Below are positions 18,414 to 25,369 of a DNA stretch of 64,000 bases, piece after piece; position 1 is the first letter of the stretch; the number at the start of each line of letters is the position of its first letter. The translations under genes were made by a program, and so were the position numbers. The stretch is from assembly GCA_022826825.1 (NCBI GenBank), contig JAJDUD010000062.1:56001-120000 (forward strand). Direction: 5' to 3'. The notes below the pieces were generated by a model, which saw only the letters and a list, made by a program, of their open reading frames with translations, ran no database searches and was not told the DNA's origin. Origin of the DNA: Acidobacteriota bacterium. Lineage in GTDB: Bacteria > Acidobacteriota > Vicinamibacteria > Marinacidobacterales > Marinacidobacteraceae.

Positions 18414-18466
18414 TTCCCGAGGCTGATTCCGGTCCATCCACAAAGTACCCTTCCCGGACCCACATC

Positions 18467-18718
18467 GTGATTTCCGAAAGCGAACGATCCGGACCGGACG
18501 CTCCCGCGGACCCGGCCGGCACCCTGCTCATCAACGGGAAAGAGCGCGCGTTGCCGCAGCCGGCGTCGGTGCGGGGCGCCCTCGAGGTGCTCGGGCTTGC
18601 CAGCCGCCCGGTCGCGGTCGAGCTCAACGGGAACCTGGTGCGGCGCGCCGATCAGGAGAGCACCGCCCTGAAACCCGGAGACCGCGTGGAAATCGTCAGT
18701 TTCGTGGGCGGTGGCTGA
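18467..18718 (+). CDS. thiS: Sulfur-carrier protein ThiS
   Basis: 83 residues. Ubiquitin-like carrier whose C-terminal glycine is converted to a thiocarboxylate for thiazole synthesis. Core: [42 protein letters not shown], ending in the required Gly-Gly. A ~17-residue N-terminal extension precedes the fold. GTG 18467 is taken as start; GTG 18401, inside the end of selA, is an alternative. The 3' end overlaps thiG by 8 bases. Confidence 0.9.
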   Translation: MISESERSGPDAPADPAGTLLINGKERALPQPASVRGALEVLGLASRPVAVELNGNLVRRADQESTALKPGDRVEIVSFVGGG

Positions 18719-19502
18719 CGTGGCTTCGGTCGAGGACACCCCGCTCTCCCTGGGCGGGCACGCCTTCAAGTCCCGCCTGATCCTCGGCACCGGCAAGTAC
18801 GCATCGTTTCCGCTGATGCGGGACTGTCACGCCGCTTCCGGGTGCGAGATGGTGACGGTCGCCGTCCGCCGGGTGGACCTCGATGCCGAGGAGACCCTGC
18901 TCGACTACATCCCCCGCGACCGCTACACGCTGCTCCCCAACACGGCCGACTGCTTCACCGCTCGGGAAGCGATCCGCACGGCGCATCTCGCCCGCGAGGC
19001 CGGGCTTTCGAACTGGATCAAGCTCGAAGTCATCGGCGACCGGAAGACGCTCTACCCGGACAACGAGGAACTTCTGATCGCTACCCGCGAACTGGCCGCT
19101 GACGGATTCGTGGTGCTTCCCTACACGAGCGACGACGTGGTGGTCGCCCGGAAGCTCGAGCAGGCCGGCGCCGCCGCGGTGATGCCGCTGGGAGCCCCCA
19201 TCGGCTCCGGTCTCGGGATCCAGAACCGCAACAACATCGCGTTCATCCGCGAAGCGGTCTCCGTGCCGGTCATCGTGGACGCCGGCGTGGGAACCGCGTC
19301 CGACGTGACGGTGGCGATGGAGTTGGGCGCCGACGGCGTGCTCCTGAACACCGCGGTCGCGGCGGCCCGGGACCCCGTGAAGATGGCGGAGGCAATGAAG
19401 CTCGCCGTCGAAGCGGGACGGCTCTCCTGGCTCGCGGGGCGCATGCCCCGCCGCCGCTACGCCACCGCGTCCTCGCCCCCGGCGGACGCTCCCGTCGTCT
19501 GA
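18711..19502 (+). CDS. thiG: Thiazole synthase
   Basis: 263 residues. Condenses DXP with a glycine imine and ThiS thiocarboxylate to form the thiazole of thiamine. TIM-barrel motifs: [31 protein letters not shown] with the Schiff-base Lys, [34 protein letters not shown] and [37 protein letters not shown] at 18711 or 18720 are both possible starts. Translationally coupled with thiS. Confidence 0.96.
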   Translation: MADVASVEDTPLSLGGHAFKSRLILGTGKYASFPLMRDCHAASGCEMVTVAVRRVDLDAEETLLDYIPRDRYTLLPNTADCFTAREAIRTAHLAREAGLSNWIKLEVIGDRKTLYPDNEELLIATRELAADGFVVLPYTSDDVVVARKLEQAGAAAVMPLGAPIGSGLGIQNRNNIAFIREAVSVPVIVDAGVGTASDVTVAMELGADGVLLNTAVAAARDPVKMAEAMKLAVEAGRLSWLAGRMPRRRYATASSPPADAPVV

Positions 19503-19513
19503 ACGATCTTCCC

Positions 19514-20281
19514 GTGGCGCCAGCCTCCCGGAAGAAAGCGCGGGTCACCAGGGACGCAAGCGCGGGGAGCCAGGCCGCGGAGCGGGCGCTCAAACGACGG
19601 GCGGGGCGGATCGTCCGAACGCTCGCCCGGGATTACTCGGCGGCCGAATGCGCGCTGCTGCACGAATCCGCCCTCCAGTTGCTGGTCGCCACCATCCTCT
19701 CGGCGCAGTGCACCGACCGGCGGGTGAACATGGTGACCCCGGCGCTCTTCCGGCGTTATCCGACGGCCGATGACTTTGCCGACGCCGACCCGGACGAACT
19801 GGAGGAGATGATCCATTCGACCGGTTTCTTCCGGAACAAGACCCGTTCGATCATGGGCGCCTGCCAGCGGATCCGCGACGACTTCGGCGGCGAGGTGCCG
19901 GACAACATGGAGGACTTGCTGACTCTTCCGGGCGTCGCCCGGAAGACGGCGAACGTCGTGCTCGGCACCTGGTTCGGGAAGAACGAAGGGGTCGTGGTGG
20001 ACACCCACGTGTTCCGCATTTCCCATCGCCTGGGTCTGGCGCCGAAGAAGACGACGCACCACACGGAGCAACGGCTGATGGAGCTGGTGCCGCGCCGGGA
20101 ATGGACGAACTTCAGTCACCGCGTCATCCTCCACGGCCGCGCGATCTGCGCCGCCCGCAATCCGAAATGCCGCGAATGCACGCTGGAGAGCATGTGTCCG
20201 AGGAACGGCGTCGAACCGCCGCCGGCGGACCGTGTCCAGACGGCCGGCCGGCGGCGCACGAGGCGCCCGGCCCCCGCATGA
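19514..20281 (+). CDS. nth: Endonuclease III
   Basis: 255 residues. DNA glycosylase and AP lyase for oxidised pyrimidines. It has ATILSAQCTDRRVNMVTPALF, the helix-hairpin-helix LLTLPGVARKTANVVLG with catalytic Lys, VVVDTHVFRISHRLGL with catalytic Asp, and the 4Fe-4S loop in the C-x6-C-x2-C-x5-C spacing (CAARNPKCRECTLESMC). The GTG start follows thiG by 11 bases. Basic tails extend both ends. The stop overlaps the next start by ATGA. Confidence 0.95.
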   Translation: MAPASRKKARVTRDASAGSQAAERALKRRAGRIVRTLARDYSAAECALLHESALQLLVATILSAQCTDRRVNMVTPALFRRYPTADDFADADPDELEEMIHSTGFFRNKTRSIMGACQRIRDDFGGEVPDNMEDLLTLPGVARKTANVVLGTWFGKNEGVVVDTHVFRISHRLGLAPKKTTHHTEQRLMELVPRREWTNFSHRVILHGRAICAARNPKCRECTLESMCPRNGVEPPPADRVQTAGRRRTRRPAPA

Positions 20282-20754
20282 GTCACCGCAAGACGCTCTA
20301 CCTGGCCAACCCGTACGGCTTTTCCGAGGGACAGCGGGCGGGGCCGCTCGCCGAACTGGTCCGAGCCCTGGAGGCGCTGGGGGCGGAGGTCTGGGAACCC
20401 TTCGCCCGGAACAACCAGGTGGATCGCGCGGCCCCCGGTTGGGCGTACCGGATCGGACAGGCCGACCTGCGCGACGTGCGGGACGCCGACGGAATCTTCG
20501 CGGTGGTGAACGGTTGTCCCCCTGACGAAGGAGTGATGGTGGAACTCGGGATGGCGATCGCCTGGCGGAAGCCGGTGTTCCTGTTCCGCGACGATTTCCG
20601 CCGTTCGACCGATAGCGAGGAGTACCCGCTCAACCTCATGCTGTTCACCGGGCTGCCGGAAACCGGGTGGGAGGACTCCTGGTACCGGTCGGTCGAGGAG
20701 ATCGCCGATCCGGCCAAGGCGCTCGCACGCTGGCTGCGAGAGGAACCGGTCTGA
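20278..20754 (+). CDS. Nucleoside 2-deoxyribosyltransferase family protein
   Basis: 158 residues. Family enzymes exchange or hydrolyse the base of deoxynucleosides through a ribosyl-enzyme on a Glu. Seen: N-terminal strand TLYLANPYGFSEGQRAG, a DADGIFAVVNGCPPDEGVMVELGMAIAW segment with the family Asp and Glu (DxG and MVELG; split here by function), and YPLNLML with the C-terminal Asn used by the neighbouring subunit. It overlaps nth and the next gene, so it may work in nucleotide salvage or sanitation; the substrate is unknown. Confidence 0.85.
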   Translation: MSHRKTLYLANPYGFSEGQRAGPLAELVRALEALGAEVWEPFARNNQVDRAAPGWAYRIGQADLRDVRDADGIFAVVNGCPPDEGVMVELGMAIAWRKPVFLFRDDFRRSTDSEEYPLNLMLFTGLPETGWEDSWYRSVEEIADPAKALARWLREEPV

Positions 20755-21794
20755 TGCGCCTGGGGCTCGACCTCGGCTACCTGACGAAGGATTCCCCCGA
20801 CCCGGTAGCGCTCGCCGAGCGGGCCGAGGCCGTCGGGTTCGATTCCGTCTGGGTGTCCGAGGCCTGGGGTTCCGACGCGGTGAGCCTGCTCGCCTGGATC
20901 GGCGCCCGGACCGAACGGGTCGCGCTCGGGACCGCCATCCTGCCCATCGGCTCGCGCACCCCGGCGCTCCTCGCGCAGACCGCGGCCACGCTGGACCTCC
21001 TGAGCGGAGGAAGGGTGATCCTCGGCCTCGGCGTTTCCGGTCCGCAGGTCATGGAGGGTTGGCACGGCGTCCCCTTCGCAAAGCCGGTGAGGCGGACCCG
21101 CGAGACCGTCGAGGTCCTCCGGCGCATTCTTCGCCGGGAGCGGAAGCTGGAGTACGACGGGGAGTCCATCCGGCTGCCCATGCCGGGCGGCACCGGACTC
21201 GGAAAGCCGCTGAAGCTGATGCTGCGGCCGCGGCGCGCCGAGATTCCGATCTATGTGGCCTCGATCGGTCCGCAGAACACCGCGCTCACCGCGGAGATCG
21301 CGGACGGGTGGCTGCCGTTCCTGTACTCACCGGACCAGGCGGCCGCAGTATGGGGCCCCGCGCTCGCCGCCGGCGCGGCGAGCCGGCAGCTCCCGGCGCC
21401 ACTCGAAGTCGCTCCGATGGTCGATTGCGCCCTCGGCGACGATCTCTCCCGTCTCCGCGACCGGTTGCGGCCCCAGATCGCGCTCTACGTGGGCGGCATG
21501 GGGGCGCGCGAGCGCAACTTCTACAACCAGCTCGCGCGCCGCTACGGCTACGAAGCCGAAGCGAAGACGATCCAGGACCTCTACCTGGACGGGAAGAAGG
21601 ACGACGCGGCGGCGGCCGTTCCGGACGGGCTGGTGGACGAGATCTGCCTCGTCGGGCCGGAGGCGAGGATCGCCGAGCGGATGGCTGCCTACCGGGAGGC
21701 GGGCGTCACGACCCTGATCGTCGCGCCGCCCGTCGATGCGGAGGGGAACCTCGCGCCGGGCGGGCTGGAAGCCCTGCGGCGCGCGTGTTCGTGA
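20754..21794 (+). CDS. Luciferase-like (F420-dependent type) oxidoreductase
   Basis: 346 residues. TIM-barrel of the bacterial luciferase/F420-dependent reductase superfamily. N-terminal MRLGLDLGYLTKDSPDPVALAERAEAVGFDSVW (first strand and helix; split), SVWVSEAWGSDAVSLLAWIG, VALGTAILPIGSRTPALLAQ, LSGGRVILGLGVSGPQV and EIPIYVASIGPQN are typical. The ATG overlaps the preceding stop as TGATG. Whether it uses F420 or FMN cannot be decided from motifs, and its substrate is unknown. Confidence 0.85.
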   Translation: MRLGLDLGYLTKDSPDPVALAERAEAVGFDSVWVSEAWGSDAVSLLAWIGARTERVALGTAILPIGSRTPALLAQTAATLDLLSGGRVILGLGVSGPQVMEGWHGVPFAKPVRRTRETVEVLRRILRRERKLEYDGESIRLPMPGGTGLGKPLKLMLRPRRAEIPIYVASIGPQNTALTAEIADGWLPFLYSPDQAAAVWGPALAAGAASRQLPAPLEVAPMVDCALGDDLSRLRDRLRPQIALYVGGMGARERNFYNQLARRYGYEAEAKTIQDLYLDGKKDDAAAAVPDGLVDEICLVGPEARIAERMAAYREAGVTTLIVAPPVDAEGNLAPGGLEALRRACS

Positions 21795-21812
21795 ACGCCC
21801 TGTCCTGAACAA

Positions 21813-22409
21813 ATGGTCCTGCTGGCGCTGTTCGCAGTCTTCTGCGGAATGACGGTGGTGCGGGTGGTGCTCGTCCGCCGGAGGACGGGGATCAACCCGG
21901 TGAAGCTGAAAGCGGACGATTCGGTGCACGGGGCGCTGGATCGCGTGCTGAAGGTCAGCATTGCGGCGTGGTCATTCGTCAGTCTGGTGTACGCCTTCGC
22001 GCCCGGCGTGAAGCCGTGGTTGGTCCCCATTCCATATCTGGAGACCGGGGCCATTCACCTGACCGGGGTCATCGTGACCGGCATCGCGATCCTGTGGATC
22101 GGGATGGCCCAGGTTCAGATGTCCGCCTCGTTCCGGATGGGGGTCGATCCATCGGAGAAGACAACGCTCATCCGCCACGGCCTGTTCTCGCGGTCAAGGA
22201 ACCCCATTTACCTTGGCATCCTCGCGGGGGTCAGTGGGTTTTTCCTGATGGCTCCGAACGTCCTGAGCTTTGGCCTGACCGTCACCGCCATTGTCGGAAT
22301 TCCGGTTCAGGTTCGGCTGGAGGAGGAATACCTGCTCTCGAAGCACGGCGACGCCTACCGGGAGTACCGGTCCGGCGTGCGGCGGTGGCTCGGAACGCGG
22401 CGCGGCTGA
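21813..22409 (+). CDS. Isoprenylcysteine carboxyl methyltransferase-like membrane protein
   Basis: 198 residues with about four to five hydrophobic segments (LLALFAVFCGMTVVRVVLV, VSIAAWSFVSLVYAFA, IHLTGVIVTGIAILWIGMA, IYLGILAGVSGFFLMAPNV). The C-terminal family signature is RHGLFSRSRNPIYLG followed by RLEEEYLLSKHGDAYREY, the SAM-binding end of ICMT/PEMT-type integral methyltransferases. The substrate in bacteria is not known. It is the last gene of the selA operon. Confidence 0.85.
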   Translation: MVLLALFAVFCGMTVVRVVLVRRRTGINPVKLKADDSVHGALDRVLKVSIAAWSFVSLVYAFAPGVKPWLVPIPYLETGAIHLTGVIVTGIAILWIGMAQVQMSASFRMGVDPSEKTTLIRHGLFSRSRNPIYLGILAGVSGFFLMAPNVLSFGLTVTAIVGIPVQVRLEEEYLLSKHGDAYREYRSGVRRWLGTRRG

Positions 22410-22918
22410 CCGGCTGGCCCGAACTCCAAGCCGATGCGTCATCTGGGCGAATAGCGTCAGGCCGCTGCGGCCCTGCGGGCCGCGTGCCGGCCGGAGGCCG
22501 GCGTTCCCAGCCGGGGGCGCCGTGAGGGCGGGTGGGGTTGCGACGGGCGCGGCGCACCAGTTGCTGTGAGAATGCAGTCCGGCGGGTCAGCCGAGCGCCT
22601 TGATGGCGCCGCCGGCTGGGAACGCCGACCTCTGGTCGGCACGCGCTGCGCGACCGCGCAGCGCACGGCACGGCGCCGACCTGCGGGATGGTTCTCTCTC
22701 TCGGCGCCACCGGGGGGGAGGGGACGCTCCCGGACCTCTGTCGCCCGAGACAACTACGCGGCACGTCGCCCGCGGGCCTTCGGCCCGCTGTGCCGACCAG
22801 AGGCCAGTTCTCCCGGTGGGGGCCGGCGTTCCAAGCCGTTTCCGCCGTTTTCATGACGAGCGGGGTGCGCGGGAGGACACGCGCATGGGCGTTTGTTCCG
22901 GTGGGGGCCTGAAGGCCG
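22410..22918. repeat. 509-bp gene-free gap filled with inverted GC-rich repeats
   Basis: No credible gene. It holds at least three members of the two-hairpin intergenic family. One at ~22485-22520 reads GTGCCGGCC-GGA-GGCCGGCGTTCCC. A second, inverted, at ~22603-22640 reads GGGAACGCCGACC-TCT-GGTCGGCAC plus a CGCGCTGCGCG-type stem. A truncated third lies at ~22789-22812. A 25-base segment at 22822-22846 recurs inverted at 49387-49410. Between convergent genes (plus-strand methyltransferase, minus-strand lipoprotein) such hairpins could end both transcripts. Confidence 0.7.
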
Positions 22919-24046
22919 CTACGGCGTCCAGACCTCCGCCCGTTCCAGGAACACCGAGGGGTTGGCCAGCCACTCGGCGTAGCCGATGTTCCGCTCGTCG
23001 GTGAGGTAGTCCAGCTTGTCGTCGAGACAGGCGAGCAGAACTTCCTCGCTCGGGTCGAGGGCGAATCCGCCGAGCTCGACCTCCGTGTCGAGGGCGGTCA
23101 CCACGAAGAAGCCGTCGGAGGCCGCTTCCGCAACGCGGGCCCCGATCTCATCCCCCGCGAGCGCATCCACTCCCCGGCTGGCCAGCGCCAGCAGTTGCTC
23201 GGACCGGACCGACTCCGGGCCGAAAAAGACGACCTGCGGATAGCCGGGAGACGGCGGCGCCAGATGACTGCGTCCGGCAAGGCTCTCGGACGACCCACCC
23301 GCGGCGATGCGGAAAGCATCGCTACCGTCCGCGACGACGACCCCGTCGGGGGTGGTGACGCTGGTCCCCGCCAGCAGGACGCCGGTGTCATCGATGAGTC
23401 CGACGATCCGCAGGAAACGCGATTCGCCGGTCGTTTCCACGGATACGCCCACCCGCACCTCGTTCGTCAGATCGCTGTATTCGCCGAGCTCGATGGCGTC
23501 CACGCCGCGCACCAGAAGTGAGTGACGGAAGGTGATGTGTCCCGACGTGAAGGCAATCGCGAGGTCGCCGGACGCGTCCCGCGTGCGTTCCTCCAGAATC
23601 GTGATGCCGCCTCCCACCAGGTCGAACTCCGGGGTGGCCGGAAGCAACCAGATCCCGGGCCAGACGTCGATTCCGCGGCGGTTGAAGGAGAGGCCGGCGC
23701 CGTCCATCGCTTCGAGCGCGGTCAGCAGATCGGCTTCGTAACCGAGATGCTCGTCGGATTCCGGCGATGCCGGATCGGCCTCACCGCGATAACTGATCGG
23801 CTCGTACAGGGCGAAGAAGCCGAACTCGAGGACGCGCCCTTCATCGGCGCAGCGGACAGGAACCGGGGCGATGGGCACGGGAGCCGGAGCCGTCGGCGAA
23901 GGTGACGGGGTGTCCGAACCTTCGTCGCATCCCGCAACCGCGATACCGAACACGAGCGCGGCGGCCACCCGCGCACGGCGAGCTGTCAGGCGGTCCCGAA
24001 CCCGGCGCCTCGTGCTCCGCGAACAGGTCTCATGGTGCCCGGACAC
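22919..24046 (-). CDS. Solute-binding lipoprotein, family 3 type
   Basis: 375 residues. The N-terminal signal has lipobox AVAGC after a basic region, then a Pro-rich linker. The mature part resembles extracellular solute-binding proteins: LEFGFFALYEPISYRG, LGYEADLLTALEAMDG, FDLVGGGITILEERT and IAFTSGHITFRHSLLVRG, the arrangement of polar amino-acid binders. No permease or ATPase is adjacent, so it may be an orphan receptor. The start (GTG 24046) is uncertain because more than 20 basic residues precede the hydrophobic core. Confidence 0.8.
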   Translation of the reverse strand: MSGHHETCSRSTRRRVRDRLTARRARVAAALVFGIAVAGCDEGSDTPSPSPTAPAPVPIAPVPVRCADEGRVLEFGFFALYEPISYRGEADPASPESDEHLGYEADLLTALEAMDGAGLSFNRRGIDVWPGIWLLPATPEFDLVGGGITILEERTRDASGDLAIAFTSGHITFRHSLLVRGVDAIELGEYSDLTNEVRVGVSVETTGESRFLRIVGLIDDTGVLLAGTSVTTPDGVVVADGSDAFRIAAGGSSESLAGRSHLAPPSPGYPQVVFFGPESVRSEQLLALASRGVDALAGDEIGARVAEAASDGFFVVTALDTEVELGGFALDPSEEVLLACLDDKLDYLTDERNIGYAEWLANPSVFLERAEVWTP

Positions 24047-24073
24047 CGCAGAAACCGCGATCTCGCGTTGCGC

Positions 24074-24286
24074 TCAGGCCGCAACCTCGACGACGGCAGC
24101 CGTGCATTGCGGTTGTGGGACCGGCTCCCCGTGTTCCCGCAAGCTGTCGAGATGGAGGGCAATCGCCTCTTGCATTGCACGGACCGCCTCTTCGCGGGTT
24201 GGGCCGGTCGCAGTGCAGCCGGGGAGATCTGGAGCGTAGGCGGCATAGTTCTGCGGAGCCTTTTCGATCACGATGGTGTATTGCAT
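24074..24286 (-). CDS. hicB: HicB-family antitoxin
   Basis: 70 residues. The short HicB form: MQYTIVIEKAPQNYAAYAPDLPGCTATG, then EEAVRAMQEAIALHLDSLREHGEPVPQP and a VVEVAA end (segments quoted separately). This is the partial RNase H fold that blocks HicA; the C-terminal DNA-binding domain of longer HicB proteins is absent. It lies 10 bases downstream of hicA, the usual toxin-first order. Confidence 0.88.
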   Translation of the reverse strand: MQYTIVIEKAPQNYAAYAPDLPGCTATGPTREEAVRAMQEAIALHLDSLREHGEPVPQPQCTAAVVEVAA

Positions 24287-24296
24287 CGGCCCCTCC

Positions 24297-24488
24297 CTAG
24301 GGCTTCAAGCCTGCCTGCTTCAGAACACTAGCCCATGTGCCTCGCGGGAGATCGTCGGCGGGCTCGCCGGCAATCGTCACGGTGCCGCTCTTGACGGGGT
24401 GTCGGTACTGGCGATGGCTACCGGTGGTGCGAACCAGGGCCCAGCCATCGCGCTCGATGGTGCGGATCGCGTCGCGAACCTTGGGCAT
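24297..24488 (-). CDS. hicA: HicA-family mRNA interferase toxin
   Basis: 63 residues. Double-stranded-RNA-binding-like fold that cleaves mRNA. The family pattern is complete: MPKVRDAIRTIERDGWALVR, then TTGSHRQYRHP with the catalytic His, and VTIAGEPADDLPRGTWASVLKQAGL (split at the turn). Its ATG overlaps the dapF stop as TGATG, so the toxin is translated directly behind a cell-wall/lysine gene. Confidence 0.9.
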   Translation of the reverse strand: MPKVRDAIRTIERDGWALVRTTGSHRQYRHPVKSGTVTIAGEPADDLPRGTWASVLKQAGLKP

Positions 24489-25369
24489 CAACTGCGGTTT
24501 CGGCGCCAGTCGGCCTCGCCGGCTGGCGCCGGGAGCGGAAGGCGGCCTTCGTAGATACGCGTGACCGGGCCCTTCATGAGCGGCGCCGCGCCGGTGCAGT
24601 CGATATGGAGCAGGTCGCCGCTCGCCACCCGGACGGGGGCTGCCGCTGGCCAACCGAAGAAGCGATGCGCCACCGTGACCGCCGCGGTGGCCCCCGTCCC
24701 GCACGCGAGACACTCGGCCTCGACGCCGCGTTCGAAGGTGCGCAACCGGATCTCGCCCGAGCCTTCGTCCAGCGCGATGAAGTTGGCGTTCGCCCCTGCC
24801 GGAAAGACGGAATGGCGCCGGATCGCGCTGCCGCGGCGATCCACGTCCACGACGCCGATGTCCGGAACGACCTCGATGGCGTGCGGAACCCCGACCTCCA
24901 GCGCGAACAGCTCGGCCTCTCCGCCGGGGAGATCGGGGAGGTGGAGGCGGCGGATCGGACTCGGCCTGGCCATCGCCACCCGCACCGTCGCCGCAGCGGC
25001 CGAACCAGACAGGATGTCGGCGCGCAGCACCCCCGCGGGAGTCGCCACCCGCTGTGAGGTCTCGCCCGCCCCGATCTCGCGGGCGAAAACCGCGGCGCAA
25101 CGGGTCCCGTTGCCGCACAGCTCCCCCTCGCTGCCGTCGGCGTTGAAGTACCGCATCACGTAGTCGGCATCCTGCCGCTGTCCGTCACTCTCGATCAGGA
25201 TCAGGCCATCGGCCCCGATCCCGAGCTTGCGCCGGCATGCCTGCCGGGCGAGCCCAGCCTTGTCGGCCTCGGCGATGGAACCGTCCCGGTTGTCCACAAC
25301 CACGAAGTCGTTCCCCGCACCGGACATCTTCACGAAGGAGAGGACGCGGGCCAGGGGGGTCGCGTTCAT
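24488..25369 (-). CDS. dapF: Diaminopimelate epimerase
   Basis: 293 residues. Interconverts LL- and meso-diaminopimelate for lysine and peptidoglycan. Both catalytic cysteines are present: YFNADGSEGELCGNGTRC and ERGVEAECLACGTGATA. The N-terminus VKMSGAGNDFVVVDNRDG is the family start. It overlaps selD by ATGA at its start and hicA by TGATG at its end. The chain is slightly extended at the C-terminus (PAGEADWRRNRS). Confidence 0.95.
   Translation of the reverse strand: MNATPLARVLSFVKMSGAGNDFVVVDNRDGSIAEADKAGLARQACRRKLGIGADGLILIESDGQRQDADYVMRYFNADGSEGELCGNGTRCAAVFAREIGAGETSQRVATPAGVLRADILSGSAAAATVRVAMARPSPIRRLHLPDLPGGEAELFALEVGVPHAIEVVPDIGVVDVDRRGSAIRRHSVFPAGANANFIALDEGSGEIRLRTFERGVEAECLACGTGATAAVTVAHRFFGWPAAAPVRVASGDLLHIDCTGAAPLMKGPVTRIYEGRLPLPAPAGEADWRRNRS

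Noticed and set aside
22457..22856. Open frames of about 95 residues on both strands in the 22.4-22.9 kb gap
   Set aside because: They are built from the hairpin repeats, with Arg/Pro/Gly-rich products lacking motifs or ribosome sites.
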